Assembly: GCA_051294375.1 (NCBI GenBank)
Contig: JBJCIZ010000239.1
Span: 2,679,476 to 2,743,475 of the forward strand
DNA from: Paraspadella gotoi
Taxonomy: Eukaryota; Chaetognatha
Reading direction: 5' to 3'
Length of the DNA: 64,000 nucleotides
A program made the translations under genes and the position numbers. Shown in pieces: positions 55,801 to 64,000 of this stretch; positions within the stretch are counted from its first letter, which is position 1, and each line of letters opens with the position of its first letter. The notes beneath the pieces were generated by a model. It searched no databases, was not told the DNA's origin, and was given only the letters and a program-made list of their open reading frames with translations.

Positions 55801-58012
55801 TTTGTCGTAAGATAAAGGTGAAAAGAAATAGAAAAAGAGTGAAGTAATAAAAGGGGGTAAAGGAACGAAAATTTTGAGAAAATAATTATTAAAATAGTTG
55901 GAAATAACAGAGGTAGAATAAAAAGTAATAAAAAAATATGAAAAGGAGCAAATTTCATATTTGAATTGTTAGAAAAGCGTTAAGGTTTTTTGTTTCATTG
56001 TAGGAATGATGTTTGAGCATTGAAGGAGAATCGGGGGCATTGAAGGAGTTTGATTCTTTAGAGCATCAATAAAAACGTCAGATTCGGTACTGCCAGAATC
56101 ACGAGCAGAGGCTGATGCCACGAGCTTTTTGGATACGCAAATTGACGAAGGTGTCGGCGATAGTTTTGGTAGAGATAAGTTTTTCCTCGGCGTCTTCTTG
56201 CTTTGCTCGTCAACGGCGTCGTAGTAAACGTCGGGAAAAGAAAACGCTGAGGGCGACTCAACCAGTGTTGGAGTTTTTGGCAGAGTGATTTGTCCAGAGA
56301 GGGTTTTGGTAATGTTAGGTGGAGGATTTATATATTCTCCAGAGTAGATTGGTGACCGCGACACCGGAGATAGGGACTTAAATTGGAGGTGTGAAAAAGG
56401 AGTCTTTTTTGGAGGGGACATGGAAACGAGACAGCGAATCGCCCTTGTGAATGCAAGCTGATGGGTGAATCCTCGCTTTCACAAAGAATGTATTTTTTAC
56501 TAAAAGTGGAAGATTCAAACAAGTTCCAATTCATCCATTTTTCTTGTTCACGTTGGGAGGTAGGATACTTAGTTGGGAGGTTGGTTGGCCAATATTGTAA
56601 ACATTTTCAAAGTTTTTTTTTTTTTTTTTAAGGACGGGAAGGTTTTTAGGAGGCTTTTTTTTATAGTGTTTTTCACAGAAGGATTTTTTGGCGTGTTCTC
56701 GTCGGGCTCACCAATGTGGAAGACCACGACATAGGGTGAAAACAGTTTATTGCGAGGCAATACAATGATATAAAAAGGTGATTAAATAATGATTACAGAG
56801 CGGAGAGATGTTACGAGATGAAAGGTTGAATTGGTTGTGTCTCTCGTGGCTACGGCCACGACCGAAGAAACCCGTTGAAGCCCGGGACGACGAGATCAAT
56901 GACCTGAGGTCTGAGGTCATGTGGCCGTTGAGGGAAAAGAGAGAGAGAGTCGAGGTAACTCGGCCTCAGTATGAAAGTAATTTAATTATGCCGTGACTAT
57001 GGTTCAATTAAGTCTTGATCGTTATTTACAATTCTCCTTAGTTCAGCTCTTAAAAATATAATGTTGGTTTTTAGTTTCTTCGCGAATACTCTCTAAGAAA
57101 CTCGCTTTTTGGTCGGTTGATATGCCTGTCTGTCGGTTTATGCTACTTACGTTTTAAATGTTTATAATTCCGTTGAGTTAATTCTATTAAGTTCATATTT
57201 GGTAAGAATGAAAGGTACTATAAAACCTTTAATTTACATATGTATCATACTTGTGCAGGCACAGGATCATTTAAAAAAGCAAATACAGAAGGCTTCATAT
57301 TATAAAATGAGGTACCCCTTTTTTGTGACTAGAACACGGTCCGAGAAAATTACTGGACCAAATTCATTGAAATTTGGTATGAATGATTATTCATTATTCC
57401 ATTTATATCGTCTTTAAGACTGTATAAATCTATTTAGTCTATATGTAAAATTTCATGAAATTCGATCAGGTAGTTTGGTGGGAACAGATTCTGGTCACAA
57501 AAAGGGGTACCTCATTTTATAATATGAAGCCTTCTGTACATGACCAATGCATTGACCATAAATTAAATGCGGTTTTATTCATAAAATATCATATTATTAT
57601 AGTTAATATTTGGCAGACTGATAAGATGTATTTCATGTGATCATAAAATTTAAATGCAGCATGTTTTGTTTAATATTTGGTTTTTTTAGTTAAAATTTTG
57701 CAGAAAAGTGATCGTTTGGACGTTTGTTACAAAAATAAGAATAAATAGTAAAAATATAGAATTTGTAATATATAATTTTAATGAATATTATAAAATCTAA
57801 AACTTAAATAGTGAAACAAGTAATTTTGCAATTTTCACATATATTTTTAGTTATATAGACAGAAGATCACCCGGAAATACACGTGAAAAGAAAGTTACTG
57901 CGGCGCAACACATTGGAATTATCGTTCTTGTTTAATTTTTTTAACAGGTAGCAACGCCAGATCTGGTAGATTTGGAACTTTCCCTGGAAATTTCGTGGAA
58001 CCTCATGCTTAA
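49835..58012 (+). CDS. SORBS1: SORBS/CAP/vinexin adaptor with three C-terminal SH3 domains
   Basis: Actin and focal-adhesion adaptor of the sorbin/ponsin/vinexin family. A long low-complexity Ser/Pro/Asp-rich N-terminal part is followed by the family segment [20 protein letters not shown] (EPRSIFEYEPGKSSI in vertebrate SORBS). Next come a SoHo/linker-like REWYRD, a charged helix, and then three SH3 domains: [20 protein letters not shown]...[31 protein letters not shown]...[32 protein letters not shown]...[11 protein letters not shown]. Around 17 exons, first 49835-49965, largest 50420-51552, last 57948-58012 ([20 protein letters not shown]). The last intron (54973-57947) has been enlarged by an LTR element and a MITE. 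ATG 49835 is a plausible start, but further upstream exons cannot be excluded. Single SORBS gene expected in invertebrates. Confidence 0.9.
52812..52865 (+). repeat. Dispersed stem-loop repeat copy (SORBS intron)
   Basis: CCATTATATGCAAATGAGAT, TTAATTAACTTTAT, TTCATTTGCC: the ATGCAAAT core is kept while the 3' arm is diverged. Confidence 0.5.
55117..55369 (-). repeat. 3' LTR of the retroelement
   Basis: 253 bp. Preceded on the sense strand by the GAGGGGGGA polypurine tract. Contains GTGGCCGTAGCCAC, a short palindrome, in both LTRs. Confidence 0.92.
55377..55958 (-). CDS. Retroelement internal open frame 2 (unknown)
   Basis: 193 codons, starting with a low-complexity hydrophobic stretch that is probably not the real start. 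The Ser-rich middle contains [20 protein letters not shown], which resembles [10 protein letters not shown] and [11 protein letters not shown] in the neighbouring frame. No known domain. Whether it is translated, or joined with the upstream frame, is unknown. Confidence 0.3.
   Translation of the reverse strand: MKFAPFHIFLLLFILPLLFPTILIIIFSKFSFLYPLLLLHSFSISFHLYLTTKSTKQTRSPSLISSPSSTSVPSDSGDIDDSVFFDANYEIPEEITSKLSANTSTKRLQNMNKPLLQLELQQQCVEDGKNAWQTPRRRQNRMWLSPSRYSSAHGFGLDKLCASTATLLCQSTLYQFMDTATVVSAAPLSGATT
55969..56421 (-). CDS. Retroelement internal open frame 1 (unknown)
   Basis: 150 codons, Pro/Ser/Thr-rich, beginning [14 protein letters not shown]. It contains two acidic repeats of the type (S/F)xDV(F/Y)(I/Y)DA preceded by Ser-rich SPSAF or DSGSTE sequence. 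The frame is the first after the primer-binding site, where gag would be expected, but no capsid or zinc-knuckle motif is visible. Confidence 0.35.
   Translation of the reverse strand: MSPPKKTPFSHLQFKSLSPVSRSPIYSGEYINPPPNITKTLSGQITLPKTPTLVESPSAFSFPDVYYDAVDEQSKKTPRKNLSLPKLSPTPSSICVSKKLVASASARDSGSTESDVFIDALKNQTPSMPPILLQCSNIIPTMKQKTLTLF
56697..56713 (-). other. Primer-binding site of the LTR element
   Basis: The - strand reads TGGTGAGCCCGACGAGA one base after the 5' LTR end. The leading TGG is complementary to a tRNA CCA end; the tRNA identity is not determined. Confidence 0.75.
56715..56968 (-). repeat. 5' LTR of the retroelement
   Basis: 254 bp, differing from the other LTR by one G in a TTGG/TTG run and little else. 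Near identity means a young insertion. Confidence 0.92.
57286..57536. mobile_element. Tc1/mariner-type MITE with TA target duplication
   Basis: 251 bp bounded by TA on both sides (57284-57285, 57537-57538). Terminal inverted repeats begin CAGAAGGCTTCATATTATAA and end with the exact complement CCTTCTG. The match extends through ATGAGGTACCCCTTTTTTGT (left) against CACAAAAAGGGGTACCTCAT (right), and in degraded form to TGGACCAAATT / AAACTACCTGAT-like inner ends. No coding capacity. The TA duplication and inverted ends fit a mariner-mobilised non-autonomous element. It lies in the same SORBS intron as the LTR element. Confidence 0.85.
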
Positions 58013-59814
58013 ACTCCAAAGTTGTTATCGAGATTAGAAAAAAATCACGCTAAATTATTAATCGGCATTAATACTACGCATTCAACCAAACAGTATGATT
58101 TTATAAAGGTCGCATACTCATCTTTACCAGAAAGTGCAATTGTAATATTGCTTTGATTTAGCTTATTTTTACGCTAACCAAAAATCGTCCAAAAATCAAT
58201 GGTTTTTTTGTCTAAAGATCAAAGTGGGACTCGTTTAGAGTACGATAAAATTCAGACTTTCAGAGAGATTTAAAGTCGCACTGTGTTTCTCGTTGAGAGG
58301 TTGGTGTTTTTTATTATTTTTTATTCGCCCCTTCTCTCTCAATTTTTTTTTCTTTTTCTTTTTGTTTTAATTAAAAAATTTCCTAAGAAGTTTAGTTTCT
58401 GAAAATACAAAAAGCGGTGGTCTGGCTTTGTACTTCCCCTTTTTGGGGACATTTTGAAAAATTAATAGAGAAGAAAACATTTTTTTCGTAGTTGTGCTAT
58501 GACCACTGTGCTAGAGACTTTTTCCTGTGGATTAGTCTATGGTCACTTCCACCTCCAAACCTAGCATTTAATATGTGCACTAGCGATGACGGTATCATGA
58601 ATCTATTAAACCTACGTTCAAGATTTTTTTCGACTATTTTATTCAGAACTTAGCCGCTTTATGTATTATTAATTAAGAATAAAATTTTTCACAGTCATGT
58701 CTTGATTGCTGCCTTTTTACGGCTGTTTTTGAAATACTCCAATTATTGTTAACTTGAGATTGAGATAAGATAACGGAGATATGAAAAAAAGTTGTCCACA
58801 GAGTTGCTTACTGCATTGAGGAAAAAGATATAGATAGTATGATTTGATAACGCAGCTCAATTAGCATTATATAATATATATATAAAAAATAAATTATTAA
58901 ACGGAGAAATTATATGGGATTGAGAGCAGGAGTCGCACAATTCAATGTAATATATAAATACAAAAAGTAATAAGAGTTGCACACTGCATTATAATGAAGT
59001 TCAATTTTTTTAATTCTTTTCTCTTGCTCATACATCTCTATCGATCTTAACTTACGTGACAGCTCCATGTCATGTTGGACTTTCTTCAGTATTAAAACTC
59101 CGTTTAGTTCATGAAAATACTAGTATTATGGGTTTTAAATCATTACTATCTAAACAATAAAGCTTTTCTCTATTCTATGGAGTAAGCGAGATATTTTTTT
59201 TCTTCTGAAGTATCATTGAATCTAATTTAATTTACGTTGCCTTTTACCTTGGATAGCATTACATTTGGACATGATTTTTGCAATCTATACGTTATTTAAT
59301 TACCTCAGTTCGTTACTTACGCCTTACCTCACTAAGATTGTCTGTGTTGTTACTAGTTGCTTTTAATCTTTAGTAGATTTTATTTTTCTTTATTATATTA
59401 CAATTCCTTAGCTTTTATTGACCAAATGATTATTACACTTTTATATCACATTTCAAGTTATGCTGAAATATTTTAAAAACCTGATAGATTACACATCGAA
59501 AGGTTACATACAAAAAGGAATTGTTTCTATTATTTTGAAAATATTTATTGCCAGTGTATGATTTTTACATTATTCCTTAATTTTAAAGGACATAATTAAC
59601 TTATACTTGGGTGCACTACTTAAACGGTGAACATGTTTCTTTTTTTAATATTTAACATGTATTTTACAATTGCCTAGTATTCTTTGATAAAGGTGATGTT
59701 TCATTCATACCTAAAAAAATATATGAACGGAACCTAACAAGACCTGAAAATCACTGACGAATTCCTAAAACAAAAAAAAATTGATAAATTGAGTTTGTGA
59801 CTCGTGAAACCATC
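58013..59814. other. Intergenic SORBS-M6, 1.8 kb
   Basis: Long AT-rich spacer with T-runs and no gene, tRNA or transposon signature that I can support. Confidence 0.5.
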
Positions 59815-61610
59815 ATGGAGCGAGGTTCTGGACTGTGCTTCGCCGATTGCATGGGTCGAATACCCTACGGATCTCTCATCGCTACATTCATCGTTGGAAC
59901 TGGTCATTATACCGAATTCTAACCGAAAATATTAAATCAACGAATGTCAAAAGTGTAATGATTGAATTTTTTTAGGAGTCTCAGCGGCTTGCATTTGCAT
60001 TTGGATCGGTCTTCCTTACCTTGTGGAGATGATGTCGTCCTTCAACGTCGACATTTCCAGTTTGACCAATGAGTTCCGAAATTACGTCATCATTACTGGC
60101 GTCGTGATGAGCGGAGTGGCCCTCATCGAACTGGTGCTTGGCTTTATGGCCACTGGAAATACTAGGTAAGTAGTCATTGTATAATAGTCATAGTAGTCAT
60201 TGTAAATCTTCAACCGGTTTTCCTTTTTGGCTATGATGCTTGGCTTATAAGCTACAGAAGTTGAAACCCAGAATCTTCCGATGGTACAACCTCCTCTATA
60301 CGCTTTGTCTGTTCCTTCCTAATTGCGTCTCGAGCTCTGTTTCATTGGGTCACCAATTAAGATAAACATTTTTGATTAATTTTTACGTTTATCGCGTTAA
60401 CAATACATATAATTTTTTAAACACTCATTGCGAAATGAATTATTTTCGCATTTAAATTTCTTCAGATTTAACAAATGAATTTTTTGTATCATTATTTCCC
60501 TTGTTTATTACTATATTTTTTGTTATCGAGGCAATCCTGATTACAATCTTTTTTCCAATGATAGCAATTCAAAGAAATGTAAATTCTAAGAAATGTAGTC
60601 ATCTGTCATATATCTCACTGTAATTATGAATACCGACGTACCTTCAAAAACCAGAAAGAGTTCCGGAACAGTTTTTAAGCGGAATCAGCATAATGTGAGA
60701 CAATCCAATCCAACAGGATTGATTTATGATACTATCTATTAGGAAACTAGGGCAGTAAGTAACCTAACCATGTATTGCATAGATGCTCCCTCTGTTTTCA
60801 GAAGACAACACTAACTTCGAAATCCCAATAATAGATTTAAATAATTAAAAAAAGATGATAAAAAATAATTGAAAAAGAAAAAAAAAATTAAATCATAAAT
60901 AATAAATAGTTTAAAATCTAAAAAAAAACTTAAGAAACAATTTTCATACAGACAGAGACAGAAACGAAAAACCCCCGACAGAGATTCGCATAATGATTCG
61001 CTTGTCCCTCTTCCAATCAGACGTCGAGTTTACACCGGTTTCAAGTCTCGCCTTCTCGGTCGTCTGGGTACGGCCCTTTTCATCCTCATCACCTACGCGC
61101 TGACGCTGCTCTGGTGCGTCCTCTGCTGCTTTCTCGTCGTCATCGCCTTCTTCTTCGTCATCTCTCAAACGCACTGCGGGCGCTACGGCGACGGGGAGCA
61201 TTGGGACAAACGCGACTGCTTCAACATCACCGTCATTCTCGACGGGTTCCCGCTTCATTTGCCGACTTTGGAGGGAAAAGTAAGTTCCACGCTGACTCGC
61301 TGAGGGTAAGGCTGAGATTTACTCACCCGATTTGCAGGAGGATCTCAACTCCCGCGTCTGTGGGCAAGAATTTCAAAAGTACTGCAACCAGTCGCAGGAC
61401 GGATCCGTTTACATCTACGCCGCCACCGCCGGCGTCTGCCTCATCGTTCTCGGTCTCGTCCATTATCTCATGTGCCTCACCGCCAACTACGCCATGATCA
61501 AGGATGGGGCCAAACTTAGAGAGTTCGAGGACGTCCGTTTCGCCGAGGAGGTGGAACTGAGAAATATAATGGAGGGGAGCGACGCCAGATCTCCGAGCTA
61601 TTATCACTGA
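59815..61610 (+). CDS. GPM6A: PLP/M6 family proteolipid (GPM6-like tetraspan protein)
   Basis: Four-transmembrane proteolipid of the PLP/DM20/M6 family; members act in membrane organisation, neurite/filopodia formation and myelin. The start GLCFADCMGRIPYGSLIATF matches the family signature (C..C...(I/V)PYASL(I/V)AT) and runs into TM1. TM2 is YVIITGVVMSGVALIELVLG; TM3 LGTALFILITYALTLLWCVL with CC. The large extracellular loop has Cys (THCGRY, RDCFNITVIL with an N-glycan site, SRVCGQEFQKYC). TM4 is AATAGVCLIVLGLVHYLMCL followed by TANYAMIKDG, the M6 ending (HYLMVLSANW). Exons: 59815-59902, ~59976-60164, ~61020-61278, 61339-61610. About 268 aa, normal for the family. The short charged tail is exposed to the cytosol. 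Confidence 0.92.
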
Positions 61611-62464
61611 TTCCACTCTGGGGAGTGGGGGGGGGGAAATTAGGGCCAAGTTTCAAAAAAGTGTGTCGACAAAAGCCTTTTGAGGCGCTTTTTAGGATCC
61701 CGTCCTCTTAGTCACAGTTGGTGTCTCAAACTCTTTTTTTTTACAATCGGTTTTACATTGCCAAAAGTGCAATTTATTTTCTTTATAGTTTCTTTCCTCT
61801 GATTAAACGGCCAATTAAAGCTTATATAATATATATATACAGTATACACTATGATCTTTCGGAAAATTGTGCTCTTAAATTTTTTTCATTGTACAACATT
61901 AACTTATTTTACTATGTCGAAACATTCCAAAAGTCCCATATTGTTTTTGATGGGTATATTTGTTTAGCTGTGGAGTTTGGACGCGTAACTTTAAGTGCTC
62001 TTACATTTGATTTCTTTCAATATCTTTTAAAAAATGTTCTTTTTATACTTTTCATAATCAATCATTTGTTAAAATTATGAATTGGTGTGTGGCTTAAAAA
62101 TTAATTTTTAGTATGTACAAATTATATATACACTTTTTGTAAAAAATAGCTTCAAAAGTCTCTGTATATTTTCATAGGTGATGCACTTTGTCTTTTACCA
62201 TTGCTTTAAACAATGTATGTTAAAAACAAAACTTGACTTCACATTCCATTTTATAATAGTATTCTCGAGCGCGAGATAGTCAAGGGAGGACCAAGATCTA
62301 GTCGCAAGATCTCTAAGTCTACGGGAATGTACTTTTTTCTTTTATCATAATATAATATGATATTACAATTATTATTGATAATATTTCCCTCGTATCACAA
62401 TTGGAATAAATCAGCTTAAATTAATTTGTATTTTTCATATTAATGATAATATATATAAATTATA
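61611..62464. other. Intergenic M6-ashwin
   Basis: AT-rich; M6 3'UTR and ashwin upstream region. No gene seen. Confidence 0.5.
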
Positions 62465-63385
62465 ATGCCGAAAATAAAGACGCACGCGGATTCCCCGCCA
62501 GCGGCGGCGGAGTCTCCCCCTCTTCCGGAATGTTTCCCGGAAATGCTTTCGGCTCCGGATTTGCGCGCGGCGTTGCTCCGATTCGGCGCTTCCGTCGATC
62601 CCGGCGCGACGCACGAAGAGCTCCTTCGGCTTCACTACGAAATTCTCAACCCGAAACCTCAGCGGACAAAAACGCGGTCAAACAGAAGGGGACAGAAAAT
62701 TCAACTCCGTCAAATTCGATCGGAGAAAAGAAAACGAAAATTGGAGACGGAAAAAGACTCTTTTTCGAAATCGAACAAATTCTCGCGAGCAGAATCCGTC
62801 AACAACTCCGTCAACGCCCCTAACATTGCGGGTCCATTCGGTGACCGACTCGAACCTCCGCCGGGTCTCCGCGGAAACTCGGTCAAGTCGGTCCAGTCTT
62901 TCTCCCTCGACTCTTTGGCCCACATTAAGATCAACGAGGGTCCTTCGAAAAAGCCCAAGGTTTTCGAAAGAATAACCGAGAGCTCCTCCTCGGTATCTTC
63001 GTCAGACTCTAAGACTCCTTCCCACCCAATTACCTCACCCGCGGTCGAGTGTAAATTTTGGGACATGTTCGGTTCAATTACCAACGGAATTCCCACGCTC
63101 CTTTGCGACAATCACAACAAAGTTGAGGCTCGAAAGTCATCCTCTCCGGAGAGACTTCGCTTAGCACCGAAAAGAGTTCTCAAACTAAATAGAAAAACAG
63201 TGCTTCCTTCGTCGGACTCGCCCGTCGTCGCCGCCAACGCCGCCAAAGTTTCCGTCGTATCGACGAAACGGTCCTTACACCGTGACGTGGACAGAGCTAT
63301 CTCCTCGGATTCTGGGTCGGACATGGACACCTCCGAGCCAGGGCCTCGAGAAACGAGGAAGATTACCAAAATTACTTGGCCGTAG
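62465..63385 (+). CDS. C2orf49: Ashwin (C2orf49 homologue)
   Basis: Ashwin is a nuclear, vertebrate-described component associated with the tRNA-splicing ligase complex (RTCB, DDX1, FAM98, RTRAF). Single exon, 306 aa (human 232). The N-terminal block ECFPEMLSAPDLRAALLRFG...HEELLRLHYEILNPKPQR aligns with HPELLSQEFLLLTLEQKNI...LTDLYVQHAIPLPQR of ashwin, followed by a basic NRRGQKIQ. The middle is Ser/Pro-rich and disordered. The C-terminus KITKITWP matches the ashwin terminal HVTWP. This pairing of an N-terminal helix domain with a conserved ITWP/VTWP end is specific enough for assignment despite low similarity between them. Confidence 0.82.
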   Translation: MPKIKTHADSPPAAAESPPLPECFPEMLSAPDLRAALLRFGASVDPGATHEELLRLHYEILNPKPQRTKTRSNRRGQKIQLRQIRSEKRKRKLETEKDSFSKSNKFSRAESVNNSVNAPNIAGPFGDRLEPPPGLRGNSVKSVQSFSLDSLAHIKINEGPSKKPKVFERITESSSSVSSSDSKTPSHPITSPAVECKFWDMFGSITNGIPTLLCDNHNKVEARKSSSPERLRLAPKRVLKLNRKTVLPSSDSPVVAANAAKVSVVSTKRSLHRDVDRAISSDSGSDMDTSEPGPRETRKITKITWP

Positions 63386-63647
63386 CGATTTAGAAACGTC
63401 GCGTTAATTCTCGCGACGTCTCGTTCCCGGGTTATACAGATCCAGCCCAAAGCACGTCTCTTTTTCTTTACCTTCCTTCCGATTGGAACCGTGATGGCAA
63501 AGTCGAGACTAAAAGTTAATGCCCAGATTTGGTCGAGAGCGATTGGGACCGAGAACCTTAGAAAAAAAAAAGAGAAATTGTCACGTGAAGAACTTTATTA
63601 TACGAGGAAAATCGGAGTTGAGTTTTTGATTATTTTTCTTCTTGAAT
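63386..63647. other. Convergent 3' region of ashwin (+) and a - strand gene
   Basis: Contains the ashwin 3'UTR. The + strand AATAAA at ~63744 lies beyond the - strand exon, while the - strand poly(A) signal is within this interval, so the two transcripts may overlap tail to tail. Confidence 0.4.
63594..63599 (-). terminator. Poly(A) signal AATAAA on the - strand
   Basis: TTTATT on + is AATAAA on -, about 50 bp past the stop codon of the - strand terminal exon. Right spacing for a short 3'UTR. Confidence 0.5.
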
Positions 63648-63689
63648 TCAGAGTAATTTTTGGCTGATCTCATCGGCCTTGATCATCGG
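63648..63689 (-). CDS. Terminal coding exon of an unidentified - strand gene
   Basis: On the - strand a T11 tract and CAACAG acceptor precede 14 codons reading PMIKADEISQKLL and a TGA stop; AATAAA follows ~50 bp later. Upstream - strand sequence to the window end (63700-64000) contains open frames (e.g. NLERTIAISGDIPIPRIRDI), but I cannot define the previous exon or recognise the family. Too short to identify. Confidence 0.4.
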   Translation of the reverse strand, partial: PMIKADEISQKLL

Positions 63690-64000
63690 CTGTTGAAAAA
63701 AAAAAAAGTTTTATTTTGTTTACGAGATCAAAAATGCGACCAAATAAAGATTCTTTCACCGAGTTGACATCATTGACATTTGTTTTGTTTTCTTACTCGC
63801 TTTACTAACACGCGTTATCTCATCTCATACAGAGTACAAACGTTCCTCCAAACGGTTAACCGTGTTTTTGACAATGTTATTCCCGAAATGTGATTTCTCT
63901 TAAACAATTCCCGCCATCGGAGGGAGATATCCCGAATTCGAGGGATCGGAATGTCTCCGGAAATCGCGATGGTCCTCTCCAAGTTCCGTCGATGGGTTCA

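Larger units (their letters stand above)
55117..56968 (-). mobile_element. Non-autonomous LTR retroelement (TRIM/LARD-like), sense on - strand
   Basis: 1852 bp in the last SORBS intron. Two direct LTRs (55117-55369 and 56715-56968) differ by about one base insertion. In sense orientation they start TGAGGCC and end TTCCACA (TG...CA). A 4-bp duplication GTAT flanks the element (55113-55116 and 56969-56972). Next to the 5' LTR on the - strand is TTGGTGAGCCCGACGAG, starting with TGG like a tRNA primer-binding site. GAGGGGGGA sits directly before the 3' LTR as a polypurine tract. The ~1.35-kb interior has two open frames (minus, 55969-56421 and 55377-55958) without gag, protease, RT or integrase motifs. 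It depends on another element's enzymes, most likely; superfamily unknown. Confidence 0.92.

Noticed and set aside
57199-57640. Small open frames in the last SORBS intron
   Set aside because: They lie across the MITE and AT-rich flanks and encode nothing recognisable.

Overview
This is a gene-dense stretch of a eukaryotic, almost certainly metazoan, nuclear genome. The genes have many GT-AG introns, most of 50-300 bp. Exons are GC-richer than the very AT-rich introns and spacers. The gene set includes animal families (SORBS/CAP, PLP/M6 proteolipid, a PTP1B-class phosphatase with a tail anchor, CDK5, an OAS-type nucleotidyltransferase, ashwin). Protein similarity is high in housekeeping genes, but one receptor-like gene and one multidomain RING gene match nothing I know. 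A non-bilaterian invertebrate such as a sponge would fit, and a glass sponge is possible. This is inference only; no species-diagnostic marker is present.

Layout, all on the + strand unless noted: SMARCA4/BRG1 3' part (1-2970); PEX3 (4080-5397); CDK5 (6322-8285); RAD50 (8991-17754); CCDC59/FYV7-like (18331-18738); TXNDC16-like ER thioredoxin-fold protein (18800-22269); an unrecognised single-pass receptor-like protein (23022-24840); DPCD (25374-26145); a protein combining an RPA70N-like OB fold, ankyrin repeats and a RING-H2 finger (26328-29429); Rab GDI (29746-31539); DPM2 (33076-33416); a PTPN1/2-type phosphatase (33520-36067); NSUN3 (37786-39210); SCFD1/SLY1 (39667-42251); an OAS-like nucleotidyltransferase (42765-44088); CISD3-like (44719-45592); SRP9 (45767-46120); an FBXL12-like F-box/LRR protein (46698-48750); SORBS/CAP (49835-58012); M6/PLP (59815-61610); ashwin (62465-63385). 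One small terminal exon of a - strand gene follows (63648-63689).

Twenty-one consecutive genes lie on one strand. Several are only 61-182 bp apart, with a pyrimidine tract and AG just before the downstream ATG. That arrangement is compatible with polycistronic transcription and spliced-leader trans-splicing, but short 5'UTR introns would look the same. Functionally the cluster is mixed: chromatin and DNA repair, ER/secretory functions (TXNDC16, DPM2, SCFD1, SRP9, GDI), peroxisome, mitochondrion (NSUN3, CISD3), RNA metabolism and signalling. It does not look like a pathway cluster.

Mobile DNA sits mainly in introns. There is a compact non-autonomous LTR retroelement with 253/254-bp LTRs, a 4-bp target duplication, and a primer-binding site and polypurine tract on the - strand (55117-56968). 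There is also a TA-flanked mariner-type MITE (57286-57536), a ~626-bp foldback element in RAD50, a three-copy ~280-bp repeat in CDK5 and RAD50, and a dispersed short stem-loop family containing ATGCAAAT. SCFD1 carries a perfect 79-bp inverted repeat with a hammerhead-ribozyme-like core. Single-base frame breaks in RAD50 and CCDC59 look like assembly errors or recent mutations.
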